From: UBA6814 sp040753075 | Lineage (GTDB): Bacteria > Desulfobacterota > Desulfovibrionia > Desulfovibrionales > Desulfovibrionaceae | Direction: 5' to 3' | NCBI GenBank assembly: GCA_040753075.1 | Contig: JBFMHA010000004.1 | Location: 1-64,000 of the forward strand | DNA length: 64,000 bases | Shown: in pieces, positions 43,165-51,865 of the stretch | Layout: each line of letters begins with the position of its first letter | Numbering within the stretch: position 1 is the first letter of the stretch | Translations under genes and position numbers: made by a program | Notes under the pieces: generated by a model | The model's database searches: none | Told to the model about the DNA's origin: nothing | Seen by the model: only the letters and a program-made list of their open reading frames with translations

Positions 43165-44595
43165 TCAGGCGCGGCCGGAGGGGAGCAGGCTGTCCAGGTC
43201 GCAGGGCCGGTCCAGGACCCCGGCGTCCAGGGCCAGGCGCATGGTCTGCTCGGCCCTGCCGCGGTCCGGGGAGAGGTCGCGGAAGTTCACGTGGCCCCGC
43301 AGCAGGACCTCGGCCGCGGCCGCGGCGTCCACCCCGGTGTAGCGGGCCTGGATGGCCGCGCTCTCGCGGGGGCGGGCGCGCACGTAGTCGGCGGCGGCGT
43401 CGAGCAGCCGCAGGTAGCCGCGCAGCAGGTCGGGCCGCCCGGCCGCAAAGGCGCGGGAGGCGGCGAGCACGCAGCACACGTGGCCAGGGAACAGGTCCCG
43501 GGAGCGCAGGAGCACCCGGCCCGTGCCCGCGGCCTCGCTCAGGAGGCCCCAGGGCTCGGCGCAGAAGAAGCCGTCCAGCTCCCCCCGGGCCAGGGGCCGG
43601 AGCACGAAGGGCGGGGAGAGGTAGCGGGGCCGGAAGGGGCCGGGTCCGTCCGCCCGGCCGAAGCCCAGGAGGGCGCGCAGGAGGACCCCGTGGGTGGAGA
43701 AGGCGTGGGGAATGGCCAGGGTGGCGCCGGCCAGGACCCGTCCCGGGCCGCGGCCCCAGGCCCCGCGGCGAGCCAGGTCGGCCTGCACGGCCACGGCGCT
43801 GCCCTCGTGGTGGCCGTCCCGGGCCCAGACCAGGGGCGCCCCCCGGGCGTGCAGGTGCATGGCCAGGGGGGCCATGAGCATGGCCATGTCCAGGCCGCCG
43901 TTGGCCAGGGCCTTGGCCAGGCTGGACCAGGTCAGGAACTTGCGCAGGGCCACCCGGAATCCGGCCTGCCCGTGCTGCTGGTGGGCCACCATGGCCAGCA
44001 GGTGGTCGCTGATGGGCAGGCACCCCACCCGGACCACGTCCCGGTCGCGGTTCTCGAACCGGCGCACCATGCGGTCGCGGGCCGCGTGCAGCCTCCGCTT
44101 GATGGTGCCCACGGGCTTGCCCAGGCCCGCGGCGATCTCCTCGTAGGTCAGGCCCAGGAGGTAGCGCTGCGCCGCGGCCTCGCGCAGGACCCCGGAGAGG
44201 GACGCCAGGAAGGAGAGCACCATGTCCCGCGATTGGAAGCGGGCGAAGTGCGCCACCGGGTCCAGGTCGGGGTCCGAGGGGTCGGCGGGCAGGTCTTCGG
44301 CGCCGGGCGCGTCGGAGAAGAGGATGGCCCGGCGCGGGGCGCGCAGGATGCGGGCGCAGCTGGAGCGCACGATGGCCCGCAGCCAGGCCGGGAAGGCGTC
44401 CAGGTCGCGCAGCCCGGCCAGGTTCAGGTAGGCGGCCAGGAAGGCCTCCTGCACCGCGTCCTCGGCCAGCCAGGGATCGCGCACCCGCTGTCCGGCCTGG
44501 GCCCGGGCCATGCCCGCGAAGCGGCGCACCACCTCGTCGAAGGCCCGGGTGTCGCCGGCCAGGGTGCGGCGCAGAAGGTCCTGGTACTTGGCCAT
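43165..44595 (-). CDS. ECF-type sigma factor fused to an NrtA/NasS-like ligand-binding domain
   Basis: The 476-residue protein starts with sigma-70 region 2 (about 10-90, AEDAVQEAFLAAYLNLAG) and region 4 (about 120-180, LRYLLGLTYEEIAAGLGKPVGTIKRRL-like pattern LGLTYEEIAAGLGKPVG). From about 187 it is a periplasmic-type binding domain of the NrtA/CmpA group: VGCLPISDHLLAMVAH, LDMAMLMAPLAMHLHA, LDGFFCAEPWGLLSEA. There is no signal peptide, so this domain senses a ligand in the cytoplasm, as the free-standing nitrate/nitrite sensor NasS does. It lies 86 bp upstream of the channel/molybdoenzyme genes in the same direction. No anti-sigma gene is present. Confidence 0.85.
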   Translation of the reverse strand: MAKYQDLLRRTLAGDTRAFDEVVRRFAGMARAQAGQRVRDPWLAEDAVQEAFLAAYLNLAGLRDLDAFPAWLRAIVRSSCARILRAPRRAILFSDAPGAEDLPADPSDPDLDPVAHFARFQSRDMVLSFLASLSGVLREAAAQRYLLGLTYEEIAAGLGKPVGTIKRRLHAARDRMVRRFENRDRDVVRVGCLPISDHLLAMVAHQQHGQAGFRVALRKFLTWSSLAKALANGGLDMAMLMAPLAMHLHARGAPLVWARDGHHEGSAVAVQADLARRGAWGRGPGRVLAGATLAIPHAFSTHGVLLRALLGFGRADGPGPFRPRYLSPPFVLRPLARGELDGFFCAEPWGLLSEAAGTGRVLLRSRDLFPGHVCCVLAASRAFAAGRPDLLRGYLRLLDAAADYVRARPRESAAIQARYTGVDAAAAAEVLLRGHVNFRDLSPDRGRAEQTMRLALDAGVLDRPCDLDSLLPSGRA

Positions 44596-44910
44596 GCCGG
44601 ACTCCGCAGGATCGGCGCGGCGGTCGCGGGGAGCGGAGGGTTGGCCTGGCGGAGGCCCCGGGGAATTGGCCGAGAGGAGTCGGGAGGGGAGCCGGACCGC
44701 GGCCGGAATCCCATCTCACCTGATACGCCCTTGCCGCGGCCGAGGCAAGGCCCGCGTCCGGAGGGCGAGGTCCGAGGCTTGCCTTGCGCGCGGTTGCTGC
44801 GTATGCGAGCCCCGCGTCCGGGCGGCGCGGTCCGGGGGCGGTTGCGCAACCTCCGGGATTCAGGGTAAACAGATAGAATGAACCCCAAACCTTATTCCAG
44901 GAGCGCGGAC
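44596..44910. other. Divergent intergenic region with repeats and competing hairpins
   Basis: Between the sigma-fusion gene and the lipoprotein gene. A 24-bp sequence (44751-44774) recurs with 21 matches exactly 60 bp later (44811-44834). CCTTGCC (44729-44735) can pair with GGCAAGG (44744-44750), which can instead pair with GCCTTGC (44781-44787). The palindrome GGTTGCGCAACC lies at 44840-44851. No gene is seen. Confidence 0.5.
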
Positions 44911-45876
44911 ATGATCAGATGGATACACATCGCCGTCGCCCTGCTGCTCCTCGTCCTGCCGTCCGCCTGCAGCGAGGAGAAGGTCGCCCCTCCGACCCGG
45001 GAGCCTTTGCGCGTGGGGTGGTTCCTGTGGACCGGGTGGTACCCCATGGCCATCGCCCAGGAGCGCGGCCTTTTCGCCAAGCACGGCGCGAGGATCGAGC
45101 CGGTGCTCTACGAGACCTACACCAACATCTTCTCGGACTTCGCCGCGGGCAAGCTCCAGGGGGCCTTCGGCGGGCTGTACGAGATGCTCAAGGCCAATCC
45201 GCCGGGCCTGCGCGTGGTCCTCGTCACCGACACCTCCGAGGGCGCGGAGGGCCTGGTGGTCACCCCGGACATCAAGACGCCCCGGGACCTGGCCGGGAAG
45301 CGCATCGGCATCCAGGGCGCCATGTCCGGCAGCGAGTTCATCATCACCACCCTGCTGCGCCGGAACGGCCTGTCCCGCGCGGACCTCGCCCTGGTGGACG
45401 TGGACCCGGAGATCGTGCTGGGCCAGATGCCGGTGAACATCCAGGGCGGCTACACCTGGGAGCCTTTCCTGTCCAAGGCGTTGGAGCGGGGCTACCGCCT
45501 GCTCTTCACCACCGCGGACCTGCCGGGGATGATCCCGGACGTGGTCGCCTTCCACGAGTCGGCGCTCCGGGAGAGGCGGGACGATGTCCAGGGGTTCGTC
45601 AACGCCTGGTTCGAGGCCGTGGAGTGGTGGGTGGCCAACCCCGAGGAGGGGGGGCGGATCATCGCCAGGGCCACCGGGCTCAAGCCCGAGGAGATCACCC
45701 TGGCGGGCTGCCGACTTTACGACCGAGCCGCCAATCGCCTGGCCTTCACCCCGGGCCGGGACACCTCCTCGCTGTACTTCACCGGCCGCAAGCAGATCGA
45801 GTTCTTCACCAGCATGGGGGATGTGAGCGCAGCCCCGGACCTCGACCAGACCCTGTACGGGGGGTTCGTCCAGTAG
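44911..45876 (+). CDS. NMT1/NrtA-type substrate-binding lipoprotein
   Basis: The 321-residue lipoprotein (lipobox LPSAC, Cys about residue 20) has the fold of NMT1/SsuA-type binding proteins: RVGWFLWTGWYPMAIAQERGLFAKHG, AGKLQGAFGG, GKRIGIQGAMSGSEFI, IQGGYTWEPFLSKALERG. No ABC permease or ATPase follows. It starts with CAGGAG 9 bp before the ATG. The next gene, 44 bp on, is a sensor kinase, so this may be a ligand-presenting partner rather than a transporter part. The homologous domain in the divergent sigma fusion suggests both sense related ligands. Confidence 0.87.
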   Translation: MIRWIHIAVALLLLVLPSACSEEKVAPPTREPLRVGWFLWTGWYPMAIAQERGLFAKHGARIEPVLYETYTNIFSDFAAGKLQGAFGGLYEMLKANPPGLRVVLVTDTSEGAEGLVVTPDIKTPRDLAGKRIGIQGAMSGSEFIITTLLRRNGLSRADLALVDVDPEIVLGQMPVNIQGGYTWEPFLSKALERGYRLLFTTADLPGMIPDVVAFHESALRERRDDVQGFVNAWFEAVEWWVANPEEGGRIIARATGLKPEEITLAGCRLYDRAANRLAFTPGRDTSSLYFTGRKQIEFFTSMGDVSAAPDLDQTLYGGFVQ

Positions 45877-45920
45877 GTCCGCCGGGCGGACGCCTCTGGC
45901 CTGGCGGGACCTGACATCCG

Positions 45921-48509
45921 ATGGAACACCTGCTCCAACTCATCCTGGATCCGGCCTTCCCCTCCCGGGCGACCTTCTGGGGCTCGGCGGGAGCCCTGGC
46001 CGTCTGCGCCCTCTCCGCGGTCCTGGTGGGCAGGGCCGCGTCGCGGCTGCGGCTCAGGGCCAAGATCATGTACGGCCTGTTCCTGGTCTCCCTGGGTCCC
46101 ATGGCGCTCATGGCGTTCCTGGACATCCAGGCCACCTACCGCGCGCTTCTGGTCAGCACCCGCCATGCCCTGCACGGCATGGCCAGCCAGGCCTCCGCGA
46201 ACCTGGACGCCTTCCTCTACTCGACTCTCGACGAGGTGCGCACCCAGGCCCTGCTGCCGGGTCTGGCCAGGTTCCTGCTCCTGCCTCCGGACCGGCGTCC
46301 GGGGAGCGAGGAGGAGGCCTGGGCCATGGGCATCCTCTCCTCCCTGAAGCGCCGGGACCAGGTCTACATCTCCTCCTACGCCCTCATGGACGCCGAGGGT
46401 CGGGTCGCCGCGGACACCTTCGGCTCGGACGTGGGCATGGCCAAGGGGGATCGCGAGTACTTCAGGGAGTCGATGAAGAGCGAAATGCCCTACGTGTCCG
46501 ACATCACCGTGTCCCAGCGCACCGGCGAGCCGTCCCTCTTCTTCTGCAGCCCGGTGCGCGGCCCGGACGGACGGGTGGCGGGCATCCTGCGGGTGCGCTA
46601 CAAGGCCGCCCTGATCCAGCGGTTCATGTTCCAGGAGAACGACCGTCTCGGGCCTGGCTCCTTCGCCATCCTGGCGGGCGAGGGCATGGAGCGCCTGGCG
46701 GACAGCAGGCATCCCGACTCCGCCCTGGCCGCGCATCCCCAGCCCTCCGCCCCCCCCCTGCGCCTGCCCTCCCCGGATCGTCTCCGGGATTCCCGGGAGA
46801 AGGGGGAGCTCTTCCTCCTGCGCCCCGGGGCGCCGGGCCTCGCGCCGGGCATCGCCGCGGCGGCGGCCCTGCGGGGCAAGCCCTGGACCGTGGTCTATTC
46901 CATGCCCGCCGGGGAGTTCCTGTCGGGAGTCGTCGGCCAGCTGTTCGTGGCCGCGCTGCTCCTGTGCCTCATCGGCGTCGCCGTGGTCCTGGTCTCGCTG
47001 TTCATCGCCGGCCGCATCGCGGGCCCCATCTCCCGCCTGGCGGAGGTCGCCCGCCGCCTGGGCCGGGGCGATTTCACGGTCCAGGCCCAGGCGTCGTCCG
47101 GGGACGAGATCGGGATGCTCTCCGAGGACTTCAACCGCATGACCGCCGCCCTGCGCCGCAGGATGGACCTGGAGGTCCTCCTGTCCGACCTCTCCCGGAA
47201 CTCCGCCCGGATCTCGCCGCAGGGGTTGGAGGCGCTGCTGGACCAGGCCGCGGGCAGCGTAGGCGTCTTCCTGGACGTGGACCGGGTCCATGTCCACTTC
47301 CTGACCGACGAGCCCGGGATGCCGGGCGGCCGCCAGTGGTGCGCCCCCGGCGTGGCCCCCCGCACGCTGCTGGAGGCCGGCGCCTCCGGCCCGGATTGCC
47401 CCTGGCTCCGGGCCCGGCTGGAGCGCCTGGAGGAGGTCGTCCTGCCCGACCTGGGGCAACTCGACCCGGCGGCCGAGGCGGAGGGGCGGTCCTGGCGGGA
47501 GGCCGGGGTCAAGTCGCTGCTGTGCGTCCCCCTGGCGCCGGGCGGCAGGCTGCTGGGCTGCCTGAGTTGCGAAACCGAACGAACGGCCCGGGCCTGGCAG
47601 CCCGAGTATCTCCGGCTCATGCACCTGGCAGGCGAAACTTTGGCCAACGCCTACGACCGGCTGCGCAGCGAAGAGCAACTCCGCCGCGCCCACGACCAGC
47701 TGGAGCGGAAGGTGGAGGAGCGCACCCGGGAGCTCACCGAGGCCAACCGCAGGCTGCTGGAGGCGGACGAGATCAAGAGCGCCTTCCTCTCCTCCGCGTC
47801 CCACGAGCTGCGCACCCCCCTCACCTCGGTGCTCGGCTTCGCCAAGCTGGCCGGCCGAAGCTTCGGCCGGCACTTCCTGCCCCTGGCCGCCTCCAGTCCG
47901 GACCTCTCCAAGAAGGCGCGGGTCATCCTGGAGAACATGTCCATCATCGAGAAGGAGGGGGAGCGGCTCACCCGGCTGGTCAACGACCTCCTGGACCTGA
48001 ACAAGATCGAGTCCGGCCGGATGGAGTGGAGGGACCAGGTGCTGGATGCGGCAGCCCTCCTGACCGCGGCGTTCAACACCGTGCGGGGCCCGGATTCCCG
48101 CCGGCGGGGGGTGGAGTTCGTCCTGGACCTCGCCCCGGGGCTGCCGGCCATCCGGGCCGACCGCGACCGCATCACCCAGGTGATGCTCAACCTGCTCGAC
48201 AATGCGGTGAAATTCACGTCCCATGGAGCCATCACCCTGCGCGCCGCGTCCGTCGGCCAGGGATGGCTGGAGATCCGGGTGGAGGATACCGGGCGGGGTA
48301 TTCCGGAGCAGGACCTGGAGATGATATTCGACAAGTTCTATCAGGTCGCGGGCGCGGGCGCGGGGGCCGACAAGCCCCGGGGCACGGGCCTGGGCCTGGC
48401 CATCTGCCGCCAGATCGTGGCGCACTCGGGCGGGCGGATCACGGCCAGCTCCGTTCCCGGAAGGGGCAGCGTGTTCACCATACTCCTGCCCGCGGCCGGG
48501 GCGGAGTGA
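45921..48509 (+). CDS. Sensor histidine kinase (dCache-HAMP-GAF-HisKA-HATPase)
   Basis: The 862-residue membrane protein has two N-terminal helices (about 22-38, 50-68), a periplasmic Cache region (about 75-325, YFRESMKSEMPYVSDITVS), a helix at about 333-356, HAMP (to about 410), a GAF-like domain (about 420-580), a short coiled coil, HisKA with phospho-His in SASHELRTPLTSVLG (about 627) and HATPase (NLLDNAVKF, EDTGRGIP, GTGLGLAICRQIV). No receiver domain or response regulator gene lies beside it. Encoded with the binding lipoprotein. Confidence 0.92.
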   Translation: MEHLLQLILDPAFPSRATFWGSAGALAVCALSAVLVGRAASRLRLRAKIMYGLFLVSLGPMALMAFLDIQATYRALLVSTRHALHGMASQASANLDAFLYSTLDEVRTQALLPGLARFLLLPPDRRPGSEEEAWAMGILSSLKRRDQVYISSYALMDAEGRVAADTFGSDVGMAKGDREYFRESMKSEMPYVSDITVSQRTGEPSLFFCSPVRGPDGRVAGILRVRYKAALIQRFMFQENDRLGPGSFAILAGEGMERLADSRHPDSALAAHPQPSAPPLRLPSPDRLRDSREKGELFLLRPGAPGLAPGIAAAAALRGKPWTVVYSMPAGEFLSGVVGQLFVAALLLCLIGVAVVLVSLFIAGRIAGPISRLAEVARRLGRGDFTVQAQASSGDEIGMLSEDFNRMTAALRRRMDLEVLLSDLSRNSARISPQGLEALLDQAAGSVGVFLDVDRVHVHFLTDEPGMPGGRQWCAPGVAPRTLLEAGASGPDCPWLRARLERLEEVVLPDLGQLDPAAEAEGRSWREAGVKSLLCVPLAPGGRLLGCLSCETERTARAWQPEYLRLMHLAGETLANAYDRLRSEEQLRRAHDQLERKVEERTRELTEANRRLLEADEIKSAFLSSASHELRTPLTSVLGFAKLAGRSFGRHFLPLAASSPDLSKKARVILENMSIIEKEGERLTRLVNDLLDLNKIESGRMEWRDQVLDAAALLTAAFNTVRGPDSRRRGVEFVLDLAPGLPAIRADRDRITQVMLNLLDNAVKFTSHGAITLRAASVGQGWLEIRVEDTGRGIPEQDLEMIFDKFYQVAGAGAGADKPRGTGLGLAICRQIVAHSGGRITASSVPGRGSVFTILLPAAGAE

Positions 48510-48631
48510 GCCGTCGGAGTCCCCGCATCGGCCTTCCCGCCGCCTGAAAGCGCCTGGCGTCCTTTCCGGCCGGGGCCGGCCCCGCCTCCTCGACCCTTTC
48601 CTTGGGGCGGCATCGGCGTTACCCTGCGCGG

Positions 48632-49879
48632 ATGAGCGCCGCAGGAGCAAAGCCCTTCGCCTTTCCCCGGGTGGACGCGCCCCGGAAGGCCCCGGCCGGC
48701 AAAAGCCGCAGGAAGCCGCCTCCGCCCGAGGGGCCGGAGCTGCTCCTGTACCTGCACGTGCCCTTCTGCCGCCGCAAGTGCCACTACTGCGCCTTCGCCT
48801 CCCAGGTCCCGGAGTCGGCCCGGGACTTCGAGGACTACGCCCAGTACGTGCTGCGCGAGATCTCCCACTGGAAGCGAGCCCTGGCCGGACGGAGCGCGGC
48901 CACGCTCTTCATCGGCGGCGGCACGCCCAGCCTGCTCCCCCTGCCTCACCTGGAGAACATCCTCTTCTCCCTGCGCAAGGCCTTTCCCTTCCGGGAGGGC
49001 GTCGAAATCTCCCTGGAGGCCAACCCCGATTCGGCGGCCGACTGGGAGTACCTGCACGGCCTTGCGGCGCTGGGCGTGAACCGGCTCTCCCTGGGGGTGC
49101 AGAGCTTCGACGACCACCAGCTGCTGCGCCTGGGCCGGCCGCACTCCTCGCGCCAGGCCCATGCGGCCTTCGAGCTCATCCGCAGGGCGGGCTTCGCCAA
49201 CGTGTCCCTGGACCTCATGTTCGGCCTGCCCGGCCAGCGCCTCATCCACTGGCTCGAAACCCTGAAGCAGGCCGCGGCCCTGCGTCCCGAGCACCTCTCC
49301 TGCTACGCCCTGACCCTGGAGCCGGGCACCCTCCTGGAGCGCCAGTCCCGGGAGCTGGACATGGGGCTCCCCGCGGAGGAGGACCAGGCCAAGATGTTCC
49401 TGTACGGCTCGGAGTACCTGGAGAGCCAGGGCTACCTGCACTACGAGATCTCCAACTATGCGCGCATGGGGTTCGCCTGCGCCCACAACCTGGGCTACTG
49501 GGAGGGCCGCGACTACCTGGGGCTGGGGCCGTCGGCGGTGTCCACGGTGGGGGGGCGGCGCTGGAGGAACCCGTCCGGCCTGGCGGAGTACGCCCGCGCC
49601 GTGCTGGGCAAGACCCTGGCCGAGGAGGCCGAGGAGCTGGACCCGCGCACCCGGCTGCGCGAGCTGGTCATGCTCTCCCTGCGCACCACCAAGGGGCTCA
49701 ACCTCAAGGAGTACGCGGCGCTGGCCGGGAGCGAACTGGCGTCCACCCACAAGGCCCTGGTCCAGGCCCTGCGCCAGAAGGAGCTCATCCGCCTGTCCGG
49801 GGGGCATCTGCGCCTCACCAAGGCGGGCATGCTGGTGTCCAACACCATCCTGTCCCACCTCCTGGACCGCCTGCCCTGA
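48632..49879 (+). CDS. hemW: HemW-type radical SAM heme chaperone / coproporphyrinogen oxidase-like protein
   Basis: The 415-residue protein has the HemN/HemW core: LYLHVPFCRRKCHYCAF with CxxxCxYC, FIGGGTPSLL, LEANPD, NRLSLGVQSFDD, DLMFGLPGQ, and the C-terminal LGLGPSAVS and winged part (RELVMLSLRTTKGLNL). The single cysteine after the cluster motif expected of true HemN is absent, favouring HemW, which delivers heme. The start at MSAAG is preferred over an ATG ten codons upstream. Confidence 0.9.
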   Translation: MSAAGAKPFAFPRVDAPRKAPAGKSRRKPPPPEGPELLLYLHVPFCRRKCHYCAFASQVPESARDFEDYAQYVLREISHWKRALAGRSAATLFIGGGTPSLLPLPHLENILFSLRKAFPFREGVEISLEANPDSAADWEYLHGLAALGVNRLSLGVQSFDDHQLLRLGRPHSSRQAHAAFELIRRAGFANVSLDLMFGLPGQRLIHWLETLKQAAALRPEHLSCYALTLEPGTLLERQSRELDMGLPAEEDQAKMFLYGSEYLESQGYLHYEISNYARMGFACAHNLGYWEGRDYLGLGPSAVSTVGGRRWRNPSGLAEYARAVLGKTLAEEAEELDPRTRLRELVMLSLRTTKGLNLKEYAALAGSELASTHKALVQALRQKELIRLSGGHLRLTKAGMLVSNTILSHLLDRLP

Positions 49880-49907
49880 AGCCGCGTCCCGCGCGGCCCG
49901 GGCGCGC

Positions 49908-49936
49908 TTGACTCGTCTTGTGGATGGGACTATCCC
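49908..49936 (+). promoter_or_regulatory. Promoter of the 41-residue secreted peptide gene
   Basis: TTGACT (49908-49913), 17-bp spacer, TATCCC (49931-49936). Transcription would start about 30 bp before the ATG, leaving room for the AGGAGG at 49961. Confidence 0.6.
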
Positions 49937-49972
49937 TAGTACGTCTGAAGGATTCCAGCCAGGAGGTCGGAC

Positions 49973-50098
49973 ATGAGGAAAAAAGTCGCGTTTCTCCTAT
50001 TCCTGCTGACCTTCGTGCTCACCCTGCCGGCCACGGCCAACCCGCCGGCCCTGGACAACGCCCCCGGCGTCCGCATCCAGGCCCCTTCCCGCAGCTAG
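49973..50098 (+). CDS. 41-residue secreted peptide
   Basis: A small gene: MRKKVAFLLFLLTFVLTLP is a textbook signal sequence, followed by ATANPPALDNAPGVRIQ and a short basic end. If cleaved after ATA, only about 19 residues would be released. A consensus-like promoter and a perfect AGGAGG 6 bp before the ATG support expression. No family is recognised. It lies between hemW and the efflux permease. Confidence 0.65.
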   Translation: MRKKVAFLLFLLTFVLTLPATANPPALDNAPGVRIQAPSRS

Positions 50099-50166
50099 AG
50101 TCGCGTCCGCGAATCAGAGCGATACGTCTTCGTCTTGCAACGGCGAGGAATCAGAAGATTTTTATT

Positions 50167-50192
50167 CTCAAAATGCCTGTCGGTATTTTGAG
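50167..50192. repeat. Hairpin CTCAAAATGCC / GGTATTTTGAG
   Basis: An 11-bp stem with one G-T pair and a 4-nt loop lies between the peptide gene and the convergent permease gene. It is AT-rich relative to its surroundings and has no T-run on either downstream side, so it is not a standard terminator. Confidence 0.45.
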
Positions 50193-50307
50193 GACGTGAC
50201 ACTAGCCGTCTCGCCCCGTTCCCTTTCTGGGCGTCGCCACGCCCCCTGACAGTCTGCCGCCGCATGGCTGATCGTTGTGCGGCGGGGCTTGGGCCGTGGT
50301 GTTCGGT

Positions 50308-51360
50308 TCAGGCGCGCCGGCGCAGCAGGCTCCAGGCCACCAGGCCCACCAGGATGGCGGCCGCGGCCCCTTCCAGGGCCGGGGGCAGGCCCGCGCCGGC
50401 GGTCCGGATGCTGGCCGCGGGGTCGATCCCGAGCAGTTCGTAGAGCCGGTTGGCGGCCCAGCCCATGGCCAGGGAGCAGGCCGCGATGGCGCCCACGTAG
50501 GCCGGAACCGCGCCCCGGCCCAGGATGCGGCCCACCACGGCGATGGTGGCCGCGTTGGTGGCGGGTCCGGCCAGGAGCAGCACCAGGGCCGCGCCCGGGG
50601 ACAGGCCCTTGAGCACCAGGGCCGCGGCCACCGGGGTGGAGGAGGTGGCGCAGATGTACAGGGGCGCGGCCACGGCCAGCATGGCCAGCATTGAGCCCCA
50701 CTCCCCGCCGGGCAGGTCGGCCAGGGAGGACTCGGGCACGAGCAGCGCGATGAGGCCGGCCAGGAGCACCCCCAGCAGGAGCCACGGCCCGATGTCCGGG
50801 AGCAGGTCGTCGCGCACGAAGGCCAGTCCCTCGTCCAGCCGGGAGGGCGGCGGCCCGGGGGGCGCGCAGGCGCCGGAGCGGCAGCCCCCGGCGCAGTCCC
50901 CGGTCGCGGCCGGAGCCGGCTCCGGGGCCGGTGACGGGGCGGGCTCCTCGGGCAGCAGGTTGGCGGCCAGGCCGGCCGCCAGTGCGGTGACGAAGGCGGC
51001 CGCCGGCCGCAAGAGGGTCATGAGCGGGTCCATGAGGGCCCAGGTCACGGCGATGGAGTCCACCCCGGTCTCGGGCGTGGACACCAGGAAGGAGGCCGTG
51101 GCCCCGCGGCCAGCCCCGCTCCGGCGCAGGCCCGCGGCCACGGGCAGGACCCCGCAGGAGCACAGGGGCAGGGGAATGCCCGCGAGCGCGGCCTTGAGCA
51201 CCGAACCCGGCCCCCGGCCGCCCAGGTGGCGGGCCAGGGAGGCGGCCGGGATCAGGGCGTGGATGGCCCCGGCCGCGGCGAATCCCAGCAGCGCCCAGGG
51301 CGCGGCCTCGCGCAGCACGCCCCAGCAGGCCAGGAGGTAGTCGAGGAGGAAGTCGAGCAT
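50308..51360 (-). CDS. SO_0444-type Cu/Zn efflux permease (ArsP/DUF318 family)
   Basis: The 350-residue membrane protein has about eight to ten helices and the permease signature IPLPLCSCGVLPVAAGLRRSGA; a second conserved block is PLYICATSSTPVAAALVLKG followed by LAGPATNAATI. A central cytoplasmic loop is Pro-rich with four cysteines (GDCAGGCRSGACA), a likely metal-binding patch. The ArsR-type gene just upstream in the same direction (127 bp) probably controls it. Copper/zinc versus arsenic specificity is uncertain. Confidence 0.85.
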   Translation of the reverse strand: MLDFLLDYLLACWGVLREAAPWALLGFAAAGAIHALIPAASLARHLGGRGPGSVLKAALAGIPLPLCSCGVLPVAAGLRRSGAGRGATASFLVSTPETGVDSIAVTWALMDPLMTLLRPAAAFVTALAAGLAANLLPEEPAPSPAPEPAPAATGDCAGGCRSGACAPPGPPPSRLDEGLAFVRDDLLPDIGPWLLLGVLLAGLIALLVPESSLADLPGGEWGSMLAMLAVAAPLYICATSSTPVAAALVLKGLSPGAALVLLLAGPATNAATIAVVGRILGRGAVPAYVGAIAACSLAMGWAANRLYELLGIDPAASIRTAGAGLPPALEGAAAAILVGLVAWSLLRRRA

Positions 51361-51487
51361 CGTTGCATCCGGTTACGGTTAGTCCTGGCCGGGGAGCCGG
51401 GCAGGGCGGTTGGTCTTGGGCCCTCCGGGGGCCCAAGGGCCGGCGGCCCCTGGGAATCCCCAGCGCGTTTCTCGCCTCGCGGGCGGC

Positions 51488-51865
51488 CTATTTCTCTTCC
51501 CGGGCGTGGCCTAGGCTCTCGGCCAGAAGCCGGCGCACATGGTCGTCGTCCAGGGCGTAGTACACGTTCTTGCCCTCCTTGCGGCTGCGCACCAGCCGGG
51601 CCATGCGCAGCAGGCGGAGCTGGTGGCTCACCGCCGACGAGGACAGCCCCACCAGGGCCGCCAGGTCGCACACGCACAACTCCTCCTGGGCCAGGGCGCT
51701 CAGAAGCCGCACCCGGGTCAGGTCGCCCAGGGCCCGGAACAGCTCGGCCAGCCCCGCGCTCTCCCGCTCCGACGGCATCCCCGCCGCCACCCGCGCGATC
51801 AGCTCGGGATGGCGGCACTCCACCTCACAGCGGTCAGTCGGTTCGTCATGTGAGCAATTGTTCAT
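51488..51865 (-). CDS. ArsR/SmtB-family metal-responsive repressor
   Basis: The 125-residue protein has the ArsR winged helix with metal motif ELCVCDLAALVGLSSSAVSHQLRLLR; CVC in the recognition-helix region is the As/Cd/Zn-type site, and the N-terminus adds further Cys and His (NNCSHDE, CEVECRH). I start it at the ATG at 51865: the promoter lies just upstream and the earlier in-frame ATG (51883) would be upstream of the -10 box. Transcription starts about at this ATG, so the mRNA seems leaderless. The operator overlaps the first codons. Confidence 0.88.
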   Translation of the reverse strand: MNNCSHDEPTDRCEVECRHPELIARVAAGMPSERESAGLAELFRALGDLTRVRLLSALAQEELCVCDLAALVGLSSSAVSHQLRLLRMARLVRSRKEGKNVYYALDDDHVRRLLAESLGHAREEK

